Below, piece by piece: positions 1 through 7,605 of a DNA stretch of 64,000 nt. The DNA is from Stenotrophomonas maltophilia (GTDB taxonomy: Bacteria; Pseudomonadota; Gammaproteobacteria; Xanthomonadales; Xanthomonadaceae). The notes below the pieces were generated by a model. That model ran no database searches, had not been told where the DNA came from, and saw only the letters and a program-made list of their open reading frames with translations. Position 1 is the stretch's first letter, and each line of letters begins with the position of its first letter. Position numbers and translations under genes: made by a program. The DNA is taken from the NCBI RefSeq assembly GCF_900186865.1, contig NZ_LT906480.1, positions 1,010,001 through 1,074,000 of the forward strand. The letters are read 5' to 3'.

Positions 1-1
1 G

Positions 2-208
2 ATGCAAGATGGCTTGGTGGGCAAGGAGTTTCGTGTCGCCTACGTCGGACACGAAGGAGGCCGTGACCTTGATGACGATCATTCGGCGGTCTATGGGAAG
101 AAGGTGTCCCCGACCGTCTTGGCTGCGCAGTGTTTTCCAGCACTGGACTGGGCAAATTTGGGTGTGGTAAAAGTGGCGGCGCTGACGCCTCTGTTTGCTC
201 CTGCCTAA
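2..208 (+). CDS. C-terminal end of a tyrosine recombinase (5' end outside window)
   Basis: The frame is already open at the window edge and stops at 208, so only the last 68 or so residues are visible. They contain VGHE (His17) and, 14 residues later, VYGKK (Tyr31), followed by a helical tail. This spacing fits the end of phage-type tyrosine recombinases, where the GHE/GHS histidine precedes the nucleophilic tyrosine. The upstream catalytic residues lie outside the window, so the call rests on these motifs alone. It probably belongs to the integrative element whose right end I place near 4470. An alternative is a remnant of an older insertion. Confidence 0.5.
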   Translation: MQDGLVGKEFRVAYVGHEGGRDLDDDHSAVYGKKVSPTVLAAQCFPALDWANLGVVKVAALTPLFAPA

Positions 209-420
209 AGCGCGGATGCGTGCGGGGCTCTGTCCTCGCCTGTTTTTATAATTCCATACCAGCCCGACAATCCCATTTGAGTGCGCGCGCACCGGCTTCA
301 TTTCATTACGCCCCTCCGGGCTTGTATTTTATTTATTGGCTTTCCATGGCGCAGTAAAGCTTTACCACTAGAAAAACCTAGCTTTTCTAAAGTATTAGGT
401 CGTTAGACTTAGGGGTGGAT

Positions 421-429
421 TTATCCACA
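421..429 (+). promoter_or_regulatory. Consensus DnaA box
   Basis: TTATCCACA matches the classical DnaA box exactly. It sits in an AT-richer stretch 25 bp before the nested inverted repeats at 454-528. A single 9-mer can occur by chance, so a replication role is only a suggestion. Confidence 0.35.
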
Positions 430-453
430 ATGTTGCTTTTAGCTTTGGCTTGA

Positions 454-528
454 GGGTGTTCACAGATGTTATTCGTTTTCCCACAGGGAAAACTCCCCCA
501 AGGGCAACGAACTTGTCTGTGAACACCC
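454..528. repeat. Nested inverted repeats
   Basis: An outer perfect 13-bp inverted repeat (GGGTGTTCACAGA at 454-466 and its complement at 516-528) encloses an inner 8-bp hairpin (GTTTTCCC at 475-482, loop ACA, GGGAAAAC at 486-493). The structure lies next to a DnaA box in noncoding DNA. It could be a recombinase or excisionase binding region or an origin-like structure. Confidence 0.6.
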
Positions 529-930
529 GGAATGTGATTTCAAACCCACCCTGCCGTAGCCCACAAGCAACACACGGTTTATCGGTGTTGCCAGCCCTGT
601 ACGCGGAATAAACTCCGCCTTGAACCTGGTCAGGGCCAGTGCGTCGGGGGGAAATCGTCCAGCCCTTCGTACCTAGTTATGCAGTGCGCCGTGTTCAATA
701 ATCCCCGCCTTGCGCGACAGTCCCGAATATTTGCGGCGTGGTTACTTGCCCCGTTTCTTCAATATCCGATGGCCTATCGGTTGAGCAGAGAAGTGGGCGA
801 GAAAGGGGCTTGATTTTTTTGCGTTCGTTGCTACCTTGAAGGGGTAGGAGCAACTGCTTGGGTAGCGCAAAGTCTCTTTTTGCCTTACTCGCCACATGGT
901 CTGTCAACCGTGTGGCCATGTATTCAACAT

Positions 931-965
931 AATAAACCTCGCTTGATTGTCAAGCGGGGTTTATT
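931..965. repeat. 16-bp inverted repeat with 3-nt loop
   Basis: The arms 931-946 and 950-965 pair with one mismatch around the loop TTG. The 3' arm ends in a T-rich stretch, so it could work as a terminator. No gene that it would terminate is visible on either strand. Confidence 0.5.
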
Positions 966-1119
966 GTTTAATTGTCAATCAATCGCTATTGACATATTTC
1001 GCAGTGATGCTAGTTTGACCTTGTCGGCTCAATTTGCCCCACACGTGGGGCTTGAAATAGAAGAGTCAATGGCCGATAAAGTATTAAACTCAATTTCTTG
1101 ATGATTGATGCGTATGAAG

Positions 1120-1145
1120 AAGGGGCCGGAAACGGCCCCTTTTTC
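1120..1145 (+). terminator. Rho-independent terminator
   Basis: A GC-rich stem (AAGGGGCCG at 1120-1128 and its complement at 1133-1141) with a GAAA tetraloop is followed by a run of T. It is a strong intrinsic terminator on the plus strand. No convincing gene ends just upstream, so it may close an unrecognised short transcript or insulate the integrase gene. Confidence 0.7.
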
Positions 1146-1584
1146 AATGGGTGATTTCCCGTGTTTGAAGGGCACACGATGAAACCGTTGCGGCGCTTGG
1201 CTATCAGCCATTTTTTCGTCTCAGATCGTCACACGCGCGTGTACACGCCGAAATCCTTGCGGGGCAATGGTCTTGGGGTGATTTTTCAGAAAAACTGACA
1301 CACGGCGTTACAACACCGAAGGTGCGACATGTGCATACGTTCAGGACAGTCACTAACACACATCCAACATCTATCGGCCCCTGCGGCTTTTTCTATCTGA
1401 CCCCGCGCGCCGACACGCTTCCGGTCGCAACGCCCACACGCCCCATCGCTGCGCTTTCCTTTGCACACGGCACCAAGCGTCCGCACCTCTGGCGACGCTC
1501 GCGCTTAGTCAGCGCTAGCGAGCCGTTTGATGCTTCACCAGCGCGCAGGAGTTTGGTGGCCTGCACCCATTGCGCGCTTTCGTT

Positions 1585-1615
1585 TTTCTGTTTCAATTAA
1601 AATATGAAACAGAAA
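1585..1615. promoter_or_regulatory. Perfect 10-bp inverted repeat over the integrase start
   Basis: TTTCTGTTTC (1585-1594) and GAAACAGAAA (1606-1615) are perfect complements separated by 11 AT-rich bases. The right arm covers the first codons of the integrase frame at 1604. Such a site looks like an operator. A second palindrome follows at 1648-1668. If these are operators, translation may really begin further inside the frame. Confidence 0.45.
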
Positions 1616-3031
1616 TCACCCTCAGCCCTACATGCTTCAAACCATTTTCGGACGGTTATACCGTCCGAGAATGGGGGGAGTGTGGACGGGGTGAAGCGAG
1701 AGCGTAACCCCATAAGGCCACACGGGGGCACAGCCCCCGCGCTCGTTTCAGATTATGAAACGGGCGAACGTGCGCACGATGTTCGCCCGTCACCCCTGTG
1801 TGACGGGTGGACGAGTAAGCACAAAGAAAAATTGGAACGCGATGAACAGTGGCACCGCAGGCAGGCCATTGCCACCGGTAAGCCGTGGACATTGGAGGCC
1901 GACAAGTACACGCGGAAAGTTCTGGCCGAGTGTCCGGAGCGCGCGCTAACGGCGGAAACGTCAGACGAGTACCGGCGCGTATACACGAGATTGGTACGCG
2001 AGGGAGTGACGGCATGGGAGAAGGCGAACAGTGCGCAGCATTGGAACAAGTTGCGCACGGCGTGCCGCTGGGCAATGGCCGAGGATGTGCGGGCATGGCG
2101 CGCACTGTCCGAACAGGCGCGCAAATCCGGCGACTTGGCTCATGCCCAACAATGCACCGCAGAAGCATGGAAATTGGCGGTTGCACTTGATGCCCAATTC
2201 TTGGCGGCCGGTCGAGAAGCCTGGGCGGCGAAGGCCCTCAAAATAGAAACGGAGGGCCGCAAGCCGGTGGACAAGTCCAAGCGCCTCAGCGGTGCGCCGA
2301 CAGCCGACACCGCTGCTTGTGCGCTGCTGGACAGCAGGCACCGTGGAACGAGGCTCCTAGAGCGGCACAGCGAGCGTCTGGCGCTGTTGGCGCTGACGGG
2401 ATGCCGCCCGGCAGAGTTGATGGCCGGGGTTAGTGTGAAATTGTTGAGGGACAAGCATGGAGAGCCCAGCGGCATCGGCATAGAAATAATTGGAGCGAAG
2501 GTGGACGCACTACGGGGCCACGAAAAGCGCCGCTTGGCCTTCCCTCTGTCGGGGGGCGGCAAGGCTGTTCAAGGACTTACTCTGTTGTGCGCCGAGCGTG
2601 GCGGGCACTACACGCTTGCGACGACAGACGCCGACTATAGAAGTCTCAACCGAGCGCTTCAGGTGCAAGGCATGAGTTGTTACACCTTCCGCCATGCCGT
2701 CGGCAGCGATCTGAAAGCAGATATTTCAGAAGGCAAGGCTACGCCGGAGACGGCTGCGAAAATTATGGGCCACCGATCAACCGCGTCCCTCATGTCCTAC
2801 GGTACAAAGCGGCGCGGCCGGGGTGGTCAGCGGCCTCGCGCGAGTGTGTCCGGACCGATAAGAAACGTGGCGGTAACCAAGGCCGCACGTACCAAAGCAA
2901 GAAAGCATAAAAAGGCGAAGAAATTAAAGGCAGAAGCGGCTTTGGTGGGGGCTTCGCCCGTCCAGGTGCCTGCATCTGCGCGGGCACCACAAACGCCACT
3001 TGCCGCCGGTCTTCGGCCACGCTACAAATAG
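1604..3031 (+). CDS. Tyrosine recombinase / integrase
   Basis: A 475-residue protein with a tyrosine-recombinase catalytic domain in its second half. Visible catalytic positions are Arg268 in LTGCRPAEL, Arg363 in CYTFRHAV (the usual His of HxxR is Tyr360), His390 in MGHRS and the nucleophile Tyr399 in MSYG. A very basic tail rich in Lys and Arg follows. It would catalyse site-specific integration or excision of the element at 1-4495. The first 70 codons are doubtful. They contain several hairpin-forming sequences and little domain-like character, and no other in-frame ATG exists before the core, so a GTG or TTG start nearer 1830 is possible. Confidence 0.75.
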   Translation: MKQKSPSALHASNHFRTVIPSENGGSVDGVKRERNPIRPHGGTAPALVSDYETGERAHDVRPSPLCDGWTSKHKEKLERDEQWHRRQAIATGKPWTLEADKYTRKVLAECPERALTAETSDEYRRVYTRLVREGVTAWEKANSAQHWNKLRTACRWAMAEDVRAWRALSEQARKSGDLAHAQQCTAEAWKLAVALDAQFLAAGREAWAAKALKIETEGRKPVDKSKRLSGAPTADTAACALLDSRHRGTRLLERHSERLALLALTGCRPAELMAGVSVKLLRDKHGEPSGIGIEIIGAKVDALRGHEKRRLAFPLSGGGKAVQGLTLLCAERGGHYTLATTDADYRSLNRALQVQGMSCYTFRHAVGSDLKADISEGKATPETAAKIMGHRSTASLMSYGTKRRGRGGQRPRASVSGPIRNVAVTKAARTKARKHKKAKKLKAEAALVGASPVQVPASARAPQTPLAAGLRPRYK

Positions 3032-3058
3032 AGGCTCAACGACCAACAGGGGGCAAAT

Positions 3059-3553
3059 ATGGAAGTCGATGCACCGTGGACTTGCGATCAGTGTGGCAAT
3101 CCGATCCTCAGCGTTGATGATGGCTGGGTAGAGTGGCTCAACGGACGAAACGGACCCGATGACATTCAGCGAAGTGCCCACCATCTTCGCCTTGTCCACC
3201 ACCGACACGCATCCCCAAATGCGGATCGGAAAAGCGCGTGCTACCACGATGAGGACCAGTGGTTTGCCGCCAAGAGATACACCGTTGCTGACCTGCCGCT
3301 TTCCAGTTTCGTGGGTCCCGATGGTCTGATTACGCTACTGTCGTTCCTAGCAGATAAGCGCTTCTCGGAAGAGAGCGAGGTTCTGGAACTGATCAAGCGC
3401 TTGCATGTACCGAACTATGAAGCCGCGCGCCATCATTTTGATGCCGCGATTGCTAACGGAGTGTTTGAGCCACGTTCTGCGCCTTCCTACTACGACCAGA
3501 GAGAGATGCGCGCGGTCTTAGATTGGGTAGAGGAACAGGAAGAGCAAGCATAA
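3059..3553 (+). CDS. Hypothetical protein with N-terminal CxxC
   Basis: A 164-residue protein that I do not recognise. It starts 28 bp after the integrase stop behind a purine-rich AGGGGGC site, so the two genes are probably co-transcribed. Residues 9-12 form a CDQC knuckle as in zinc ribbons, but no second Cys pair is visible. The rest is acidic and probably helical, with many Trp, Tyr and His residues and an E-rich C-terminus. No signal peptide or membrane segment is seen. It is likely a cytoplasmic accessory protein of the integrative element. Confidence 0.6.
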   Translation: MEVDAPWTCDQCGNPILSVDDGWVEWLNGRNGPDDIQRSAHHLRLVHHRHASPNADRKSACYHDEDQWFAAKRYTVADLPLSSFVGPDGLITLLSFLADKRFSEESEVLELIKRLHVPNYEAARHHFDAAIANGVFEPRSAPSYYDQREMRAVLDWVEEQEEQA

Positions 3554-3565
3554 GGCGAACCGTTT

Positions 3566-3591
3566 GACGGCTGGCTAGTACGCCAGCCGTC
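3566..3591 (+). terminator. Hairpin closing the integrase operon
   Basis: GACGGCTGGC (3566-3575) and its perfect complement (3582-3591) form a 10-bp stem with a 6-nt loop just after the stop at 3553. There is no T run behind it, so termination would be partial or Rho-assisted. Confidence 0.5.
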
Positions 3592-3624
3592 GGCCTAACA
3601 GGGGCGGACTCAAACTAAATTTGA

Positions 3625-3849
3625 TCATCCCTTGGGCTCAAATTCATCCGTACCAGGGACGCGCCCAAAAGAACGTCCCGGATTATTTTTCGCCCAGTCA
3701 CTGGCTTCCCGAAACGTCTTGAACGTTTTTTTTCTAGGCGTTGAACTGCTGCGCGAGGATCGCTGCTCACGGAAGTGATCTCGATTAAATCCATCGATAA
3801 TAGAATCGAGATTTGCCCCCGCCCCGAAGGTGCGCTCAAAGTCGCCCAT
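3625..3849 (-). CDS. Hypothetical 74-residue basic protein
   Basis: I do not recognise this small protein. I chose the ATG at 3849 because GGAGAG lies five bases upstream. The longer frame from 3900 would overlap the preceding gene and has no such site. The middle is rich in Arg, Ser and Lys, and the C-terminal half carries a FxxxxxASDWAKNNPG motif with the look of a small DNA- or RNA-binding fold. It follows the lipoprotein gene on the same strand and is probably co-transcribed with it. It belongs to the lower-GC integrative element. Confidence 0.5.
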   Translation of the reverse strand: MGDFERTFGAGANLDSIIDGFNRDHFREQRSSRSSSTPRKKTFKTFREASDWAKNNPGRSFGRVPGTDEFEPKG

Positions 3850-3868
3850 TACGCTCTCCGAATTCGTC

Positions 3869-4291
3869 TTAGTTGGACCTGCAACTAACGTAAATCCCAT
3901 TTACAAGGCAGCGCGTTTGATATCCGCCGGGTGGAGTTATGGGGGTCACTTGAGGCGCAGTGTACTGCTGACTCTGCTGTAGCAACTGCTGGGTGCTGTT
4001 CTGAAGGGCTTGATTGGAGCGTTGGAGTTCTTGGCTATACAGTTGCGCTTGAGCCTGCTGGTACTGCATTTGCATGTGGTACATCTGCAATTGTTCAGCA
4101 GTCAATGCGTCGCGGTAGCCTGTGTCATTGCCCTTCTTGTCGATGCACATGACTCGGGTGGGCGAGAGGGCCCGGACCTGCTTGCAGGTCGCGTCCCCAG
4201 CCATGTAATAGTTGCCGTTAAAGAAATTCGGCGCGGCACTTGTCGCACATCCTGCCAGAAGAACGCAGGCGAGCCCTGTAATTTTCTTCAT
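3869..4291 (-). CDS. Putative outer-membrane lipoprotein with Gln-rich middle
   Basis: A 140-residue protein starting MKKITGLACVLLAGC. The short basic N-terminus, hydrophobic stretch and LLAGC lipobox put the lipidated cysteine at residue 15. The mature part has Cys pairs near both ends and a long central segment, roughly residues 65-115, made largely of Gln, Tyr, Ser and Ala with a coiled-coil-like pattern. The upstream ATG at 4330 is rejected because it would place 13 residues before the signal peptide. The function is unknown. As cargo of a mobile element it might alter the cell surface. Confidence 0.65.
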   Translation of the reverse strand: MKKITGLACVLLAGCATSAAPNFFNGNYYMAGDATCKQVRALSPTRVMCIDKKGNDTGYRDALTAEQLQMYHMQMQYQQAQAQLYSQELQRSNQALQNSTQQLLQQSQQYTAPQVTPITPPGGYQTRCLVNGIYVSCRSN

Positions 4292-4469
4292 TGATCCCCC
4301 TGTGGGCGCGCCTACCTTGGCGCGATGCAATTGTACAGGCTGAATGCGCGGATCTTGCGTTGTGGCGTCTGGATGGCGGTGATATCGTGGGCACTTCCTT
4401 GGACACCTTGCGTGGGTGCCTCGGGCGCTAAGTCTTGCGCTGCAAGGGTTTTGGGAGTGATGTGGCTTA

Positions 4470-4495
4470 GACTCCCCCCCTCTCCGCCAGATAAA
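4470..4495 (+). repeat. Displaced 3' end of a tRNA-Ser gene (putative attR)
   Basis: These 26 bases match the 3' end of the intact tRNA-Ser at 63578-63670, from the T arm through encoded CCA and on to GATAAA, at 24 of 26 positions. No tRNA body precedes them. A strong terminator follows directly, as it does behind the real tRNA gene. Elements that integrate into a tRNA 3' end restore the gene at one side and leave the displaced 3' end plus native terminator at the other. This is therefore the probable right boundary of the element at 1-4495. Confidence 0.6.
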
Positions 4496-4538
4496 AGAAA
4501 AGGGCTGCCGAAAGGCAGCCCTTTTCTTTTATCTGGCG
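4485..4538 (+). terminator. Long perfect palindrome, bidirectional terminator
   Basis: Two perfectly complementary 25-base arms (4485-4509 and 4514-4538) flank a GAAA tetraloop. The core is a GC-rich stem followed by CTTTTCTTTT, a typical intrinsic terminator. The AT-rich arms make it work in either direction. It lies directly behind the tRNA-Ser 3' remnant. Confidence 0.8.
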
Positions 4539-4814
4539 CGGGACGCGACGCGCGTTTCGCGCGCCGCCCCACACGTTGCGTGGCAACGCGTGGGCCCCTC
4601 CCTTTGCCTGCCTCTCCCCGCCCCTGTCGGGGCAGCCCCTCAACAGAGGGGCTTGCTTCTCCAGCTTGCTTCTCCAGATGGTTCCGGGGGTGGATGCGGC
4701 ATTGATGACTTCCTTGTCTCTGCGGGAATAGAAGAGGGCTGCCGAAAGGCAGCCCTCTTCTTTTATCTGGCGCGGGACGCGACGCGCGTTTCGCGCGTCG
4801 CCCCACACGTTGCG
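4527..4814. repeat. Direct repeat of a 54-bp hairpin module (two copies)
   Basis: Positions 4527-4580 and 4761-4814 are identical at 53 of 54 bases. Each follows a terminator hairpin with the same GGGCTGCC-GAAA-GGCAGCCC core (4502-4521 and 4736-4755). Each copy carries a further hairpin of GACGCGCG around TTT. Other stems lie between the copies, around 4615-4660. The stretch 4292-4909 otherwise holds no gene. The minus-strand frames across it are repeat artefacts. Confidence 0.75.
4731..4760. terminator. Second copy of the GGGCTGCC terminator hairpin
   Basis: Perfect 13-bp arms (4731-4743 and 4748-4760) around GAAA, followed on the plus strand by TTTTATC. It duplicates the core of the terminator at 4485-4538. 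Confidence 0.75.
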
Positions 4815-4861
4815 CCGCTCGTTGGCCGCTGGGTGCATCCACGCACGGCGTGGAAGGCAAG

Positions 4862-4903
4862 GCCATTCGCACAGGGTGGGGACCGATGCCCTGTGCGAAT
4901 GGC
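4862..4903 (-). terminator. 15-bp hairpin downstream of the autotransporter stop
   Basis: Perfect 15-base arms at 4862-4876 and 4889-4903 surround a 12-nt loop, seven bases beyond the autotransporter stop at 4910. There is no clear T run, so it may protect the 3' end or support Rho-assisted termination. Confidence 0.55.
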
Positions 4904-4909
4904 GTGTGC

Positions 4910-7490
4910 TCAGAACGTGTAGCCCAGCCCCAGCTGTATGCCGTTCTGGGTCTGGCCGTCGCGCCGCTCGCCCACGTAATCAACCATCACCGACAGGCGC
5001 TTGCTGGCACGGCTGGTCACGCCCAGGTTCCAGGCCAGGACCTGCTCACCGACGGGCTGGCTGCTGGCACTGAACAGCAGGTCCGGGGCGGCGGCGAAGC
5101 CGTTGCTGTAGCGGGCCTGGGTATCGCCCAGCTCCTTCTGCCAGACCACGCGGGCCCGCGGGGTGATGCGCTCGCCGTTGTTGCCGTCGAAGGTCTTGAA
5201 CAACTGCAGGCCGGCGCCTACGCGGATGCTTTCCAGGCTGCCACTGCGGCCGATGAGTGCGGCTGCGTCCTGGCCTTCGTTGAAGTGCGTGGCCGAGGTG
5301 CGCATGTAGTCGATCACCGGCAGCAGCGGCTGTATCACCACGCCGTTGCCGGTGGTGAACGAGAACGCATGCTCCACGCGCGCGGAAATCGCGTCGTTGC
5401 TGTACTTCGCGCGCAGCGGTGCCTGCAGGCCCTCGATCCCCTCGATGCTGCGACGGGTGTCGTGGCGAAGATCGGTGTAGCGGACGGCGGCGGACAGGTA
5501 GCCACGCGAATAGAGCGCGTCCACGTAGCCGCCGATATCCAGCGCGCGGACATCGCCGCTGAATCCTGCACCTTCGCTGGACCGGGTCGACATGTCGGCC
5601 GCGGCAAGGCTCACGCCCAGTGTCACGCGGTCGTCTGCCAGACGGGTATCGGCACCAAGCGCGATGCCGCCGATGGTGTGGTTCAGGCCGGCGACGCCCG
5701 CACCACCCTCGATACGGCCATGGCTGCCGAACCCGCGCGCCCAGAAGCTGCGGTTGTGTCCGGCGTCGCCCGCATCACTGCCTGCATCTGCCGGTGCGAC
5801 CAGGTGCATCGCCAGCTGGTTGAACAGGCGACTGCCGGTCGTTGCCGATTGCGCCGAGGCGGTCTGCGCGGCCTGTGCTGCCAGGCCGTCCGCATCGCCA
5901 CCGCTGCGCGATGCTGCCTGGTGCTGCTGCACGACGTTGCCGATGCTGCCGACCAGTGCGGTATCGGCCAGGCGCAGGCTGGCATGCGCGTCGCCGCGCA
6001 ATGCTCCCGCCTGGCGCGCGATGTCATCGCGGTCAGCGAACTGCAGGGCACCCAGCAGTCCGCTCATCGAGGAAGTGCGCTGTGCAGCCGCCTGTTGCAG
6101 TGCGATGCCCAGGCCGTCGCCGGACGGGGCATTGCCGAACAAGCGTGTGTCGTCGAAGGAGGGATTGGCGGTCAGCCACAGGCCACTGCCGGTCTGGTTG
6201 ACGGTGAAGCTGAGCAGTGAATTGTGGCGAGGGCGGAATACGGCGCCGGGAGCGGTGAGGTCCACCGCGCTGCCGGCCTCGCCACTGCGCTCGACGTACT
6301 GGAAGCGCCCTTCGATGAAGTCCGACACCGGTGCTGCGCGGGTCAGGGTATCGGGCGTAGCGGTGCGGCACCACAAGCCGGCGTACTCACCGTTCGACGG
6401 GCCGCAGGGGGCGACGGGCAGCTGCAGGGCGCTGGCATCCACCTGGGTTCCGACCAGATGGTTCTGCTGGCCTGCCGGGAAGAACGCCTGCTTGATGTCC
6501 AGCGTCAGCCTGGCGCTGGGGGCAATGCTCAGCACGGCGCGGTTGATGTTGCCGTACAGGTTGTAGTCACCGGACCGCCGGTCCTCTTCGACCAGGAAGT
6601 AGCGGGCTTCTTCCAGCGTCAGTGCCGGTGCGGTGCGCTGGCTGTCGACCTGGAAGGCCAGGTTCGCGCCATCGTTGAGGTTGATGTAGCGCCCCTTGCC
6701 GATCCGGAAGCGTTCGCTGGTGAACACGTCGTCGCCACCCGGCGCGAGTGCTTCCAGCGAGTAGGGGCGCATGACGATGCCGGAGGGCGCGAGCGTTCCG
6801 CCCTCGTTGATGTCGATCGTGGCATTCAATGAACCGTGTCCGGTCAGCACGCCGCCGCGTTCGACCACGGTCAGGCTGCGCAGTGCGCCCTGCTGCAGCT
6901 CGATGCGCCCGCCATTGCGGGCGCCGATGGCTTCGGCGTGGTGGATCCAGCCATTCTGCTGCAGGCGCAGGGTGCCGCCATCGGCCACCACATACTGGGC
7001 GGCGGAGGCGGTATCCAGTGACCAGACACCGCCCTTGCCGATGCGGATCACACCGAAGGCGTCGTCCAGCCGGATGTCCGGGGTCGATTGCTGGAAGTAG
7101 CGCAGGTTGGCCAGCGCATTGGTGTAGCGCCCGCGCACGGCCAGGTTCGGATTGAGGTCTCCGCTCACGTCCTTGTCGATGGAAAGCACGTCGCCAGGCT
7201 GGACGTAACCGGCTTCGGTAACGACGCGATCACTGTAGAAGGTGACACCGGGATACGCGGTGCAGTTGCCTGCCGCGCTCTGGTCGCGGGTCGGGCAGAA
7301 GCGCGTGGCCACGGCCGCCACGTTCGGGTCGAAGTAGCGCAGGAAGCCCGACTGCTGGGTCAGTTCATAGTGCGCCTGGACGATGCGCGCTTCGATGACC
7401 GCGAAGTCGGTCGGGCCGAACATGTCCCGGTAGTACTTGATGTACTTGTCCTGCCCCGGGTACGGGGTAGGGCCGTTCGGGCCGGATTCG
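4910..7490 (-). pseudogene. Autotransporter gene, 3' part, separated by prophage insertion
   Basis: This is the distal part of a host autotransporter cut by the prophage. It encodes about 859 residues. First come linker and beta-helix passenger with repeated Gly-rich strands. A C-terminal beta-barrel of roughly 280 residues follows, beginning near the SFWARGFGSHGRIEG motif and ending in the terminal aromatic LGLGYTF. Across the 6-bp duplication the codons join GAA TCC exactly to the 5' part at 45953-46389, giving an intact protein of about 1003 residues. No start codon or signal peptide remains on this side. The open frame continues into the phage to 7684, but those residues are antisense to the methylase gene. 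Confidence 0.85.
7485..7490. repeat. Target-site duplication, left copy (GATTCG)
   Basis: GATTCG here and at 45953-45958 flank the prophage directly. With a 6-bp duplication both phage ends have canonical TG and CA termini. Taking 5 bp would spoil the CA end. Confidence 0.85.
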
Positions 7491-7534
7491 TGTAACGGCG
7501 CGCGATAAATCGCCCGCCACAGGTGAGATAAACG
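7491..7534. promoter_or_regulatory. Prophage right end with transposase-binding-like sites
   Basis: The terminus TGTAACGG is followed by GCGCGATAAAT (7499-7509) and GGTGAGATAAA (7522-7532). The shared GNGAGATA-like word also occurs twice at the other end (45907-45923 and 45932-45945). Spaced copies of one short motif at both ends are what a MuA-type transposase needs to assemble on its DNA. Confidence 0.6.
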
Positions 7535-7572
7535 GTGGGGCGTCAATGTTGCGCCCTGCGGAATGAAATTGC

Positions 7573-7593
7573 ACGGGGCGGAAACCGCCCCGT
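7573..7593 (-). terminator. Hairpin ending the late operon
   Basis: ACGGGGCGG and CCGCCCCGT (arms 7573-7581 and 7585-7593) form a 9-bp stem 13 bp beyond the methylase stop. On the minus strand a moderately T-rich stretch follows. It is the likely terminator of the late transcript just before the phage end. Confidence 0.7.
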
Positions 7594-7605
7594 GGCCCGG
7601 CCGGA

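Larger units (their letters stand above)
209..1603. other. Lower-GC, hairpin-rich noncoding region of the integrative element
   Basis: No convincing gene is visible in these 1.4 kb. The frames present are short, have no ribosome binding sites and show no domain-like sequence. Base composition is clearly lower in GC than the host genes further right, which supports foreign origin. The stretch is dense in inverted repeats: nested ones at 454-528, one at 931-965, CCCCAC/GTGGGG at 1037-1050, and a terminator at 1120-1145. A consensus DnaA box lies at 421-429. It may hold replication, transfer or recombination signals of the element, but nothing assigns a specific role. Confidence 0.5.

Noticed and set aside
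4440..4500. A complete tRNA gene near 4470
   Set aside because: Only the last 20 or so bases of a tRNA-Ser are present. There is no anticodon arm, D arm or T loop.
4312..4983. Minus-strand proteins of 223 and 123 residues
   Set aside because: They run through the duplicated terminator hairpins and the end of the split autotransporter. The protein repeats mirror the DNA repeats, so they are artefacts.
7485..7490. A 5-bp target duplication as in Mu
   Set aside because: With 5 bp (ATTCG) the phage would end in CAG instead of the canonical CA. Six matching bases fit both ends better.
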